Of a stretch of 64,000 bases of DNA, positions 55,774-64,000 are shown piece after piece. The notes beneath the pieces are model-generated. The model searched no databases, was not told the origin of the DNA, and saw only the letters and a list, made by a program, of their open reading frames with translations. Each line of letters starts with the position of its first letter. Position 1 is the stretch's first letter. The stretch is from an uncultured bacterium (lineage in GTDB: Bacteria > Planctomycetota > UBA8108 > UBA1146), in NCBI GenBank assembly GCA_913056395.1, contig CAJXMG010000012.1, positions 1 to 64,000 of the forward strand. The letters run 5' to 3'. Position numbers and translations under genes: made by a program.

Positions 55774-56510
55774 GCAGCCATCCCGGAAGCGACCTCGTCG
55801 AGGGGCGATTGATCAAACGCTACAAGAGATTTCTTGCGGACTGTGATGTTCCTGAAGTGGGCGAGGTGACCGCGCACTGTCCAAATTCAGGTTCGATGAA
55901 AACCCTCGTGGATGGCGAACCGAAGGCATGGTTGCGCCATGTCCCTGACCCCAAGCGCAAACTGAAATGGACATTGACTCTGTTGGGCGTGAGGCGACGG
56001 GGGAAAGCCCTCGTCGACACGGGACTGCCCAATCAGTTGGTTGCCGATGCCATCGAAGCGGGAAAGATACCGAAACTGTCACTCAAGAGGGGGCAAAGGG
56101 TACACCGGGAGATCAAGGTCGGCGAAAAGAGTCGTCTGGATATCGTCATTGCAGGAGAAGATCGTCCTGATGAGACGAATGGTGATGTTTATGTCGAAGT
56201 GAAAAACGTCACCATGCTCTCCCCTGTAGATTCGGAAAGAGCCGATTTTCCGGATGCGGTGACAGAGAGAGGTCGAAAGCACCTGAAGGAGTTGATTCGA
56301 CTGAAGCAGATGGGCCACCGTGCGGTGCTCTTTCTGTTATTGGGAAGAAGCGATTGTTCAAAAGTGGGATTTGCCAGTGACATCGACCCCGCCTACTCGG
56401 AAGCGATTTTGGAAGCCGTGGGTGAGGGGGTAGAGATTCTTTCCCACCGTCTGGGTTTCCGTGGCAGTCGGATTCACATGGGTGAAGAAGTTCCTATCGA
56501 ATTGCCCTGA
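55770..56510 (+). CDS. sfsA: SfsA family protein (sugar fermentation stimulation protein)
   Basis: A 246-residue protein of the SfsA family, possibly a nucleic-acid-binding or nuclease-like protein; its cellular role is poorly known. Matching stretches are LIKRYKRFLADCDV, VTAHCPNSGSMKTLVDG, EVKNVTMLSPVDSERADFPDAVTERGRKHLKEL and RAVLFLLLGRSDC. The GTG start at 55770 overlaps the stop of the S9 peptidase gene by four bases (GTGA). Confidence 0.9.
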   Translation: MSSHPGSDLVEGRLIKRYKRFLADCDVPEVGEVTAHCPNSGSMKTLVDGEPKAWLRHVPDPKRKLKWTLTLLGVRRRGKALVDTGLPNQLVADAIEAGKIPKLSLKRGQRVHREIKVGEKSRLDIVIAGEDRPDETNGDVYVEVKNVTMLSPVDSERADFPDAVTERGRKHLKELIRLKQMGHRAVLFLLLGRSDCSKVGFASDIDPAYSEAILEAVGEGVEILSHRLGFRGSRIHMGEEVPIELP

Positions 56511-56580
56511 TTCCAAGTTGCAATCTGTCCCTGTATTGCGGATTCGCTTATCCTTTCCAGTCTGATTGAAAGGTCTCACC

Positions 56581-57687
56581 ATGTCCGAATCATCCCCGTC
56601 GCAACCCTTGTCGCCTTCCTTATCCCTGCTCAAAGATCTTGCTTTGGCGTGTGGACCACCTGGTGCTGAAGGAGAAGTGCGCAAGATCGTTCACCGGGAA
56701 ATTGGTGGGCACGGAAAAGTCCAGCATGATGGTCTCGGCAGTGTGATCGTTGAGGCAGAGGGAGAAGGCCCGAGGGTTGTCCTCGATGCCCATATGGACG
56801 AAGTGGGATTCTGCGTTCAATCCATCGATGAAGAGGGCCGTATCTGGTTTGTGCCCCTCGGCGGCTGGTGGGGACATGTCCTGTTGGCTCAAAGAGTGGA
56901 CATTCTGGCGAGCAGTGGCAGGAAGATTCCTGGATCGATTGGGTGTAAGCCTCCCCATTTTCTTTCGCCTGCTGAACGCGACAAGGTGCTTTCCCTCGAC
57001 CAAATGTACATCGATGTCGCCGCCAGAGATCTCGAAGAAGTTCTCTCATGGGGAATCAAGGTGGGTGACCCCATCACACCGAGGGGGCACTTTGAGGAGA
57101 TGGCTTCGCCGGGGCGCTATTGCTGCAAGGCTTTTGACGACCGCGTCGGAGTTGGTGTTATGATTGAGTCGTTCAAAGCTGCGTTGACGGGTGGAGCCTC
57201 CCTGTCATGCCAGCCGGTCGCAGTGGCTGCCGTGCAGGAAGAGGTCGGTTGCCGGGGGGCAAAAACTGCGAGCCATCTGAGCCAGCCGGACTTGGGAATC
57301 ATTCTCGAAGGAACTCCTGCAGATGATTTGCCGGGGATGCCGCGGAGGCAAGCTGTGCTCGGCCAGGGCCCCCAAATCCGTTTCATGGATCCGACCGCTC
57401 TCTCCAATCGGAATTTGGTTCGCTGGACAGAGTCTTTGGCGGAGAAAAACGGGATTCCTGTGCAAATTGCAGTGCGCAAAAGCGGGGGGACCGACGCAAA
57501 AACCACTCATCTTCATGGCAGTGGAGTTCCCACCGTTGTCATCGGAGTCCCGGCAAGGTCGATTCACACCCATTCGAGCATCATTGATTTCGAGGATTAC
57601 CTGAATGCCATCGAGTTGGTGAAATCGATGGTCGAGAATTTGGACGCTGCAACTGTCGATAGTTTCACGCGCTACGACGAAGAGTGA
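56581..57687 (+). CDS. M42-family metallo-aminopeptidase
   Basis: A 368-residue cytoplasmic-type aminopeptidase of the M42 family (TET/FrvX/PepA-like), which forms large tetrahedral complexes in known members. Metal ligands and catalytic residues are visible: His and Asp in DAHMDEVGF, Asp in AFDDRVG, Glu-Glu in VQEEVGCRG, Glu in IILEGTP and His in SIHTHSS. AAAGG lies eight bases before the ATG at 56581; the in-frame TTG at 56566 is less likely. It may finish degradation of peptides imported after cleavage by the secreted peptidases nearby. Confidence 0.92.
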   Translation: MSESSPSQPLSPSLSLLKDLALACGPPGAEGEVRKIVHREIGGHGKVQHDGLGSVIVEAEGEGPRVVLDAHMDEVGFCVQSIDEEGRIWFVPLGGWWGHVLLAQRVDILASSGRKIPGSIGCKPPHFLSPAERDKVLSLDQMYIDVAARDLEEVLSWGIKVGDPITPRGHFEEMASPGRYCCKAFDDRVGVGVMIESFKAALTGGASLSCQPVAVAAVQEEVGCRGAKTASHLSQPDLGIILEGTPADDLPGMPRRQAVLGQGPQIRFMDPTALSNRNLVRWTESLAEKNGIPVQIAVRKSGGTDAKTTHLHGSGVPTVVIGVPARSIHTHSSIIDFEDYLNAIELVKSMVENLDAATVDSFTRYDEE

Positions 57688-57706
57688 TTCTTAAATTTTC
57701 TTCCTG

Positions 57707-60181
57707 TTAATCTGAAAGTTGCGGTTCGATTCCTGCATCCCTGCAGATGCTTTCAATGTTGCTGCGGCGGTATTGCTGCATCGTCGGTAATTCGTCGCCG
57801 ATTTCATCCAGTTCGAGGAGAATCTTGCGCGCTTCTTCCCAATTGGAAGTCAAGCTGAGAAGCCTTGCCCTCGCTTCCAAAGCGTCAAAAGCATGTTCAG
57901 GTCGAACCTCTATCAGGTCGAGACTGGTCCCCGCTTCCATCAATAGCTTTTCAGCAACTCCGCTTTGGCCCGATCTCAATAGTATAGAAGCGAGGCGGGC
58001 GAATGACCTTGCACAAAGAGGGTGTTGAATCACGTGAGTTTGCCGGACTGTGACGAGGGCTTCCCGGGCCAGTTGCTCTGCCTCATTAACGCGACCGAGT
58101 CTTTGTTGACAGCAGGCGAGAGCTCTTTGATATCGCGCTGTAACACTGGACTTTTCGCCATTCAAATCGTTTTGAATTTGAATGGCCTCCTCAAGATACG
58201 TTTTGGCTCTCTCAAGTTGATCTTCCTGAACTCCTTCTCGCTCACATTCGAGATGAAGTCCTGCCATCTGAAAGAGGCATTCGGTTCTTTCTACGGATTG
58301 AAGTCCCCGGCTGGTTTCCTCTGCTTTCGCGAGGGTTTTTTCAGCCTCTAACCAGTCTCCCTGATAGGAAAAACTTCGAGCAAGACCCAGTAGTCCTGTC
58401 ATTGTTCTGCTTCCAGGTTGATCTTTCAGGTTGAGGAGTAGGTCACTGTAAAATTCTTCAGCTCTAAACCAGTCTCCACGAAGATTCAGTAACTGGGCCA
58501 ATTCCAACTGGACCGACGTGAAGAGATCTATATCGCTTTGCAAAACAGGTTGGTCGAGAGCTTCTTGCAGTGTTTCCTCGGCTTGACTCAGCCGGCGTAT
58601 TTGAATCTGAGCATATGAGAGTTGGCGTAGGGTTCGGACGTAGTCTTCGCCAGGCCAATGGGGGTGTCTTCTGCGGATCTCTCTTTCATTTTCGAGAAGC
58701 AGAACCGCCCTTTCGGGACTGCCGGTTTGAAGAAGAACCGAAGCCATCGTTGCCAAGAGTGTTACTCGAATTTCCGGTTGCTCGGGGCCTCCATCAACAA
58801 GTTGGTTAGCACCCCGATCCAACAGGTCTTGCGCGTCAATGCGGTGAAGCGAAGTGTTTTCTTGGCCGGGTTCAATGAAAAGATCTGTGAGGAATTGAGT
58901 AACAGCCCTCGATCGCTTGGCGATTTCCAGAGCTTCCCGAGTTGCTTCAGCATCTCTTGCACGTGACTTCTGAATCTCCCGAATCAATGCTGAAACTTTG
59001 CCTGCACTTGCCGGACGTTGTTCTAAATCACGATTCATCGCCTTGCGGCAAACATCAGCTAGGTCTTCCGGAGTACCTGGAGCTAGTTCGAGAATGTCTG
59101 CAGGAGGACCCTCTTTGAGTTTTTTCAAGACCCTGTGTGCGGGCATTGGGCCACTGTTAGCTGACCGGTAGGGGGCATAGCCCGTCAATATCTCATAAAG
59201 TATTGATCCGAGTGCGTAGACGTCAGCGGAAGGGCCAATTTTTGCAGTATCGGGTTGGGCCTGCTCAGGTGACATGTACGAAGGTGTGCCGACAACTGCA
59301 CCATCCCGTGTGACAATTGTGGAGCCGTCAGGGCTGGTTTCTTCGAGGTCCTCGATTTTTCCGTGAATAGGGTCCTCTTCTTGGTCGTCAATCTTGCGGG
59401 CCAAACCCCAGTCCATCACATAGGTTTCACCAAATTTACCGACCATGATGTTTGACGGCTTGAGATCCCTGTGGACCACACCTTTGTCATGGGCGAATTC
59501 CATCGTATCGCACACTTTTAGAAATGTTTCCAGGAGACGGTTCAAATCCCATTCAGGGTCCCCATCTCGAAATGAAAGCATGACGTCTCGAAGTTCCTGC
59601 CCCTCGATACGATCCATCGTAAAGAAAAAGCGACCGTCTTCTGCACACGACAAATCATGAACAGCGACTATTCCAGGGTGAGTCAATTGAGCGGTAATTT
59701 TGGCTTCTCGAATGAATCGCTGTGTCCTTTGTGAAGGGGCGATTCCGTCGCTGTTTCCGAGGATGACCTTCATGGCCACTTGCCGTTGAAGAACTGGGTC
59801 TAATGCCTGCAGGATCACACCCATGCCTCCACGAGCGATTTCTTCCTGAATTCTATAGCGTCCTTGTTCAGGGATGAGGGGGGTAGAGGACTCTCCTCCA
59901 TACGAGGGAGTGATGGAGAGGTCATCGCTGTAACGATCGAGAAGTAATCCTGCAAGACCTTCGGGGCTTTGGTTGGGCGTGTTGCCCTTTTTATTAATTC
60001 CGAGTCGTTTTTTTCGACGTTCCATGTAACGGGCCAATTGATCCATCAACTCTGCTTCAAGCTCAGGTTGTGCCTTGCACGCTCTTTCGACAGCCTCGTC
60101 GATGGAGGTATTTCCTGCGAGAAGTCTGGCAAAAACCAGCTCTGCCTCAGATAGATCCTCGTCGTCGTATTCGTTGCTCAC
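57707..60181 (-). CDS. Ser/Thr protein kinase with C-terminal TPR-like repeats
   Basis: An 824-residue PknB-like kinase fused to helical repeats. The kinase domain (about 107-400) shows the glycine loop ARGGMGVIL, the Val-Ala-Met-Lys lysine (QVAMKVI), HRDLKPSNIM and DWG in place of DFG, then GTPSYMSPEQA and DVYALGSILYEILTG. The rest (about 410-800) is TPR-like with repeats such as LEEAIQIQND and LAREALVTVRQ. No transmembrane segment is evident, so it is probably cytoplasmic. The GTG start at 60181 has GGGAAG upstream. It is divergent from an ECF sigma factor gene 70 bases away, a typical planctomycete pairing. Confidence 0.9.
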   Translation of the reverse strand: MSNEYDDEDLSEAELVFARLLAGNTSIDEAVERACKAQPELEAELMDQLARYMERRKKRLGINKKGNTPNQSPEGLAGLLLDRYSDDLSITPSYGGESSTPLIPEQGRYRIQEEIARGGMGVILQALDPVLQRQVAMKVILGNSDGIAPSQRTQRFIREAKITAQLTHPGIVAVHDLSCAEDGRFFFTMDRIEGQELRDVMLSFRDGDPEWDLNRLLETFLKVCDTMEFAHDKGVVHRDLKPSNIMVGKFGETYVMDWGLARKIDDQEEDPIHGKIEDLEETSPDGSTIVTRDGAVVGTPSYMSPEQAQPDTAKIGPSADVYALGSILYEILTGYAPYRSANSGPMPAHRVLKKLKEGPPADILELAPGTPEDLADVCRKAMNRDLEQRPASAGKVSALIREIQKSRARDAEATREALEIAKRSRAVTQFLTDLFIEPGQENTSLHRIDAQDLLDRGANQLVDGGPEQPEIRVTLLATMASVLLQTGSPERAVLLLENEREIRRRHPHWPGEDYVRTLRQLSYAQIQIRRLSQAEETLQEALDQPVLQSDIDLFTSVQLELAQLLNLRGDWFRAEEFYSDLLLNLKDQPGSRTMTGLLGLARSFSYQGDWLEAEKTLAKAEETSRGLQSVERTECLFQMAGLHLECEREGVQEDQLERAKTYLEEAIQIQNDLNGEKSSVTARYQRALACCQQRLGRVNEAEQLAREALVTVRQTHVIQHPLCARSFARLASILLRSGQSGVAEKLLMEAGTSLDLIEVRPEHAFDALEARARLLSLTSNWEEARKILLELDEIGDELPTMQQYRRSNIESICRDAGIEPQLSD

Positions 60182-60200
60182 CCGATTTGCTTCCCAATCT

Positions 60201-60213
60201 GGGGATGATCCCC
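60201..60213. promoter_or_regulatory. Dyad between kinase and sigma factor genes
   Basis: GGGGATGATCCCC is a perfect dyad around one base, placed in the 70-base divergent gap. A TATCAT at 60228-60233 lies toward the sigma gene but would start RNA at its ribosome site. The dyad could be a shared operator; this is speculative. Confidence 0.22.
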
Positions 60214-60251
60214 GCTCTCTTTTTCGCTATCATGCCCTTCAGGAGGCCGCC

Positions 60252-60974
60252 ATGACAGATCCTGATACAGGGGAAAATGCAGAACTGCCAGAGGAAGACT
60301 CTCAGTCGCCAGAGGGGAATCCACCGGAGGACGTTCCCAATGATCACGATAAAAGTGCAGAAGAATGGCTTCCTGAATTTGTTGCGGGAGACGAAGAGGC
60401 ATACGGAAGATTGATTCATCAGGAGTTGCCTCGTTTAAGACGACCTGTGGAAAATCGTTTGGGACCTGATCTTCGGCGGAGAATCGACCCCAGCGATGTC
60501 CTTCAGCAGGCTGCTCTGGATGTTTATAAGTTACGTGACAAGTTTGAGGATCGCGGTCTTCCTGCATTCAGGGCATGGCTGAAGCAAGTCACCATGAACA
60601 ATCTCAACCGCCTCATAGAAAAAGAACTGGCACAGAAACGAGATCCGCGTAAAGAAAAGCGGCGAGCAAAGAATTCTGGGAAAAGCCGTTCGATCGATCC
60701 TCTGGGGCATCTCGCCGCTTCCATCTCCTCGCCATCGGCTGGGGCCCAACGGGAGGAAGCTCTCGATCTTCTTGAGCGCTGTCTGGATATGCTTGGGGAC
60801 GATGATCGAGAATTGTTGGCTTGGATTGATCAAGAGGGGGTTTCCTACGAGGAAGCGGCTCGTCGATTATCTATCAATATTGAGGCGACGCGGAGAAGAC
60901 ACAGTCGTGCGATTGCCCGATTGAGAAAGATCGCTGATACCATCCGCTCCGCAAGGCCGGGGGATGGGGTCTGA
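60252..60974 (+). CDS. ECF-type RNA polymerase sigma factor, planctomycete type
   Basis: A 240-residue sigma factor with an acidic N-terminal extension (about 1-45). Region 2 holds RRRIDPSDVLQQAALDVYKLRDKFE and AFRAWLKQVTMNNLNRLIEKEL, and region 4 holds LLAWIDQEGVSYEEAARRLSINIEATRRRHSRAIARLRKI, a helix-turn-helix. The pattern matches a planctomycete-expanded sigma subfamily. The ATG at 60252 has AGGAGG (60241-60246) at a five-base spacing; the frame is open upstream into the kinase gene but only as a shadow. Regulation by the neighbouring kinase is likely but not shown. Confidence 0.9.
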   Translation: MTDPDTGENAELPEEDSQSPEGNPPEDVPNDHDKSAEEWLPEFVAGDEEAYGRLIHQELPRLRRPVENRLGPDLRRRIDPSDVLQQAALDVYKLRDKFEDRGLPAFRAWLKQVTMNNLNRLIEKELAQKRDPRKEKRRAKNSGKSRSIDPLGHLAASISSPSAGAQREEALDLLERCLDMLGDDDRELLAWIDQEGVSYEEAARRLSINIEATRRRHSRAIARLRKIADTIRSARPGDGV

Positions 60975-61123
60975 ACTCCCATATTTTTGCAGATATCTCC
61001 CGGGTTCTCCTCCGGTCTTCTTGACGCTGAAAACCTGAGTCCTAGCATCTCATTGGGGCCGGAATCCTGCTCCTGCCGGTCGTTGGGCCGACAACTGCCT
61101 CTTTCCTCTTCATGGGAGGTCTC

Positions 61124-64000
61124 GTGGATCGTTTTGGATCAAACTCGGGATATGTGGATGCTCTTTATGAGCAGTTCAGGCGTGACCCTGCCAGTGTCAG
61201 TGCCGCCTGGAGAGAGTTTTTTGATGGATATGAAGCCTCCGCTTCAGATTCTGTGAGCAAAGGGTCAGAAACTCGCTCTCAGGATCCTCTTCCGCAACCT
61301 TCACAGGTGATTCGTTCTGCAGGTGGGGGTTCGACAGCCACCCGTGAATCAGCGCTACAGAAGCCGGAGGTGTCCGAGGATGGAGCAGCCGCTCCTGAGG
61401 GCCCGGTTCTAGAACCTCTCAAGGGGGTCGCTGGCAAGATCGCCGAGAATATGCAGGAGAGTACCGATGTTCCCACAGCGACGACGGTTCGAAGTGTTCC
61501 CGTTCGTTTGCTGGAGGAAAATCGCAAGATCATCAATGAGCATCAGTTGGCATGGGCCCGTCCGAAGGTGTCCTTCACCCATATCATCGCTTTTGCTCTG
61601 GTCAGGGGGTTGGCAAAGCATCCTGGCATGAATCATGGATTCAAGTATGTGGATGGGGTTCCCCATCAGATCACTCGGGAACACACACACATCGGAATCG
61701 CTGTCGACGTCGAACGAAGAGGTCAACGGTCTCTGGTGGTTCCAAATATCAAGGCCGCAGAAACGATGGGGTTCCGCAAGTTCCTCGCCTCTTACAATGA
61801 TCTCGTTTCACGGGCACGCCGCGGCAAGTTGACGATGGATGACTTTGCCGGGACTTCTGTTTCGATCACTAATCCAGGGATGCTGGGAACGACGATGTCC
61901 GTCCCCAGATTGATGGCCGAACAGGGAGCCATTTTCGGCATCGGTTCCATCGAGTATCCCCCGTCCTGTGCAGGGATGTCACCGAATCAGGTTGGGGCAT
62001 TGGGTCTTTCCAAGGTGATGACCCTGACCAGCACCTATGACCATCGGGTGATTCAGGGTGCCGCTTCTGGTGCGTTCCTGGCGACGGTCGAGAAATACCT
62101 TTTGGGTGAAGATCGCTTTTACGAGCAGATTTTCGAAGAGTTGGATGTTCCCCACGAACCCTACCAGTGGTCTCAGGAAGAAGTTTCTTCGGGCAGTGCG
62201 GAGGATACGAACTCCCTTGCCTATCGACAGGCCAAGGTTTTGCAACTGGTCGAAGCCTACCGCACACGGGGGCACCGCGTTGCCCACCTCGATCCTTTGG
62301 GGGGGAGCCCCGCACCCGATCCGGATCTTGAACTGAGCAGTTATGGACTCAGCATTTGGGATCTGGATCGTTCATTCCTTTGTGGAGGAGTGGCAGGACA
62401 GGAGAGACCCCGTCAACTGAGAGAGATCATCGACATTCTGCGTCGAACCTACACGGGATACGTGGGAGTTGAGTTTGCCCACATCTCTGATTCAGAGGAG
62501 CGCAACTGGCTTCAGGACCGGATGGAGCAGACTGAAAATCATGAAGATCTGACCATCGACGAAAAGCTTCACATTTTGAAAAAGCTCAATGAGGCTGAGG
62601 CGTTTGAAAAATTCCTTCACTCCAGTTACGTGGGGGCAAAACGATTCAGCCTTGAGGGAACAGAAGCCCTGATTCCTGCACTGGATGCCATCCTTTCCTG
62701 TTGTTCCTCTCACGGGGTTCAGGACGTTTTTCTGGGGATGGCTCACAGGGGCAGGCTGAATGTCCTCGTCAACATTCTCGGTAAATCCTTGCAGCAGGTC
62801 TTTGAGGAGTTTGAAGATTTTGACTCCGAAACACCTGAAGGTTCCGGCGATGTGAAGTATCACCTCGGAGCCAGCGGTGAGTATCAAGGCACTGGTGGCG
62901 GTCCTGTTCGAGTGACCCTTGCCAGCAACCCGAGTCATCTGGAATCGGTTTGTCCAGTGGTGACCGGCATGGCCAGAGCGCTTCAGGATCGCAATACCGA
63001 GCAACGAAACGTGTTGCCCCTGTTGATTCACGGCGATGCAGCTCTTGCTGGACAGGGAGTGACCTACGAGACCCTCAACATGTCTCAGTTGGACGGATAC
63101 TCCACCGGCGGGTCGGTGCATCTGGTGATCAACAACCAGATCGGATTCACCACCTCTCCCGGAGAGGGTCGATCCAGTCGCTACTGCACTGATTTGGCAA
63201 AGTCCATCGAGGCACCTGTTTTCCACGTCAATGCGGATCACCCGCAAATGGTTGTGCGCATGATTCGCCTCGCTTTTGAATACCGCCACAAGTTTGGCAA
63301 GGATGTCTTCATCGATTTGGTGGGCTATCGTCGCTGGGGCCACAATGAAGGTGACGAGCCCGGTTACACCCAGCCTCTGATGACAGCCAAAATCGAAAGT
63401 CACCGCTCCGTGCGAAAACTGGCTACCGAACGACTGTTGGCACGGGAGGAAATCGACCTTGAAACTGCTGAGCAGATGCTTTCCGAGTTCCAGACGATTC
63501 TGAATGATTCCCTCAAGTCTGTAAAAGAGACGGTTGCTGTAGAAAGAACGGTCACCACTCGCCCGGACAATGAAGAAATTGAGGGAGTGGCTTCGCCTTC
63601 GATTTCGACGGCGGTCACCGCTGAGGAATTGGAGCTGCTCTTGGCTGAGGTCACGAGGACCCCGGATCGATTCCAGTTGCATCCGAAGTTGTTGAACCAG
63701 TTCCAGCGTCGTCTGGAGCTGGCACGATCCGGTGCCATCGATTGGGGACTTGCTGAGTTGTGTGCCTTCGGCTCTCTGGTTCGCGAGGGATCACCGGTAC
63801 GACTCTCCGGAGAGGACAGCGGGCGTGGAACATTCAGTCAACGTCACGCTGAACTGACCGATGTGGACACGGGACTCCGACATGTTCCTCTGGCTCACAT
63901 CACTGGAGCCAAGGCTCCCTTCCAGGTTTACAATTCACTGCTATCCGAGTTTGGAGTGCTGGGATTCGATTATGGATACAGCGTACAGGCTCCGGAGTCT
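61124..64000 (+). CDS. kgd: Multifunctional 2-oxoglutarate decarboxylase/dehydrogenase, E2-E1 fusion, 3' end outside window
   Basis: Reads through 959 codons to the window edge. Residues 1-40 are the E1-type N-terminal helix (YVDALYEQFRRDPASVSAAWREFF), then a Ser/Pro/Glu-rich linker. About 105-350 is an E2 succinyltransferase catalytic domain (GMLGTTMSVPRLM, active His307 in YDHRVIQG) without a lipoyl domain. About 360 on is the ThDP-dependent E1 (MAHRGRLNVLVN, NPSHLESVCPVV, GDAALAGQGV, RRWGHNEGDEP). This is the architecture of mycobacterial Kgd. GTG 61124 has GGAGG four bases upstream; ATG 61112 is an alternative lacking a ribosome site. It belongs to the TCA cycle. Confidence 0.93.
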   Translation, partial: MDRFGSNSGYVDALYEQFRRDPASVSAAWREFFDGYEASASDSVSKGSETRSQDPLPQPSQVIRSAGGGSTATRESALQKPEVSEDGAAAPEGPVLEPLKGVAGKIAENMQESTDVPTATTVRSVPVRLLEENRKIINEHQLAWARPKVSFTHIIAFALVRGLAKHPGMNHGFKYVDGVPHQITREHTHIGIAVDVERRGQRSLVVPNIKAAETMGFRKFLASYNDLVSRARRGKLTMDDFAGTSVSITNPGMLGTTMSVPRLMAEQGAIFGIGSIEYPPSCAGMSPNQVGALGLSKVMTLTSTYDHRVIQGAASGAFLATVEKYLLGEDRFYEQIFEELDVPHEPYQWSQEEVSSGSAEDTNSLAYRQAKVLQLVEAYRTRGHRVAHLDPLGGSPAPDPDLELSSYGLSIWDLDRSFLCGGVAGQERPRQLREIIDILRRTYTGYVGVEFAHISDSEERNWLQDRMEQTENHEDLTIDEKLHILKKLNEAEAFEKFLHSSYVGAKRFSLEGTEALIPALDAILSCCSSHGVQDVFLGMAHRGRLNVLVNILGKSLQQVFEEFEDFDSETPEGSGDVKYHLGASGEYQGTGGGPVRVTLASNPSHLESVCPVVTGMARALQDRNTEQRNVLPLLIHGDAALAGQGVTYETLNMSQLDGYSTGGSVHLVINNQIGFTTSPGEGRSSRYCTDLAKSIEAPVFHVNADHPQMVVRMIRLAFEYRHKFGKDVFIDLVGYRRWGHNEGDEPGYTQPLMTAKIESHRSVRKLATERLLAREEIDLETAEQMLSEFQTILNDSLKSVKETVAVERTVTTRPDNEEIEGVASPSISTAVTAEELELLLAEVTRTPDRFQLHPKLLNQFQRRLELARSGAIDWGLAELCAFGSLVREGSPVRLSGEDSGRGTFSQRHAELTDVDTGLRHVPLAHITGAKAPFQVYNSLLSEFGVLGFDYGYSVQAPES

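Noticed and set aside
60075-60251. Longer N-terminus for the sigma factor
   Set aside because: It lies inside the kinase gene on the other strand, while ATG 60252 has a perfect AGGAGG.

Overview
The window looks like part of the chromosome of a Gram-negative, aerobic, heterotrophic bacterium, most probably a planctomycete or a close relative. The reasons are an lpxB gene (lipid A, so an outer membrane), a divergently transcribed ECF sigma factor and Ser/Thr kinase-TPR gene of the planctomycete type (the kinase has DWG in place of DFG), a secreted dockerin-type protein with a PPPAP-containing tail, and a family of large secreted proteins with alpha/alpha-toroid folds. This placement is inference from gene families; no rRNA gene is present to confirm it. 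Both end genes are cut by the window (lpxB at the left, a 2-oxoglutarate decarboxylase/dehydrogenase E1 at the right). I saw no tRNA, rRNA, CRISPR array, insertion sequence or prophage gene.

Layout. 1-4375 (+): lpxB, a two-membrane-segment unknown protein, aroB and a MATE transporter, tightly packed and closed by a strong two-way terminator. 4472-6946 (-): a secreted protein with FN3-like, cohesin-like and dockerin modules. 7331-25115: an aerobic respiratory block with ctaA (heme A synthase), alternative complex III actABCDEF, a small membrane protein, SCO1, the caa3-type oxidase genes ctaC-ctaD-ctaE-ctaF and a second subunit III-like gene, followed on the other strand by a DUF3179 gene and ctaB (heme O synthase). 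25345-31457 (+): an Rrf2-type regulator and the complete SUF iron-sulfur operon sufB-C-D-S-U-T, which could supply the clusters needed by ActB. 31439-36359 (-): a thioredoxin-like exported protein, an acyltransferase and an M14 metallopeptidase. 36462-43900 (+): housekeeping genes aroA, mnmG, a DUF4442-like gene, der, ruvC, infA and a secreted M28 peptidase. 43982-45925 (-): acs. 46081-50428 (+): a large toroid-domain secreted protein and ahcY. 50509-53381 (-): a Trm112-like small protein and aceE. 53536-57687 (+): an S9 peptidase, sfsA and an M42 aminopeptidase. 57707-60974: the kinase/sigma pair. 61124-64000 (+): the Kgd-type E2-E1 fusion.

Taken together, the genes describe peptide scavenging (M14, M28, S9 and M42 peptidases), carbon entry through pyruvate and acetate to acetyl-CoA and the TCA cycle (aceE, acs, kgd), and electron flow from quinol through ACIII to a caa3 oxidase.

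The most unusual signals are non-coding. The ahcY leader can form an 8-bp stem enclosing a GC-rich hairpin, one strand of which is exactly complementary to the ribosome binding site of ahcY, as in a translational riboswitch. The leader of the act operon can fold into a three-way junction plus a further hairpin. Short tandem duplications occur at the 3' ends of acs and aceE and inside actF and an exported protein gene. Many genes start with GTG or TTG.
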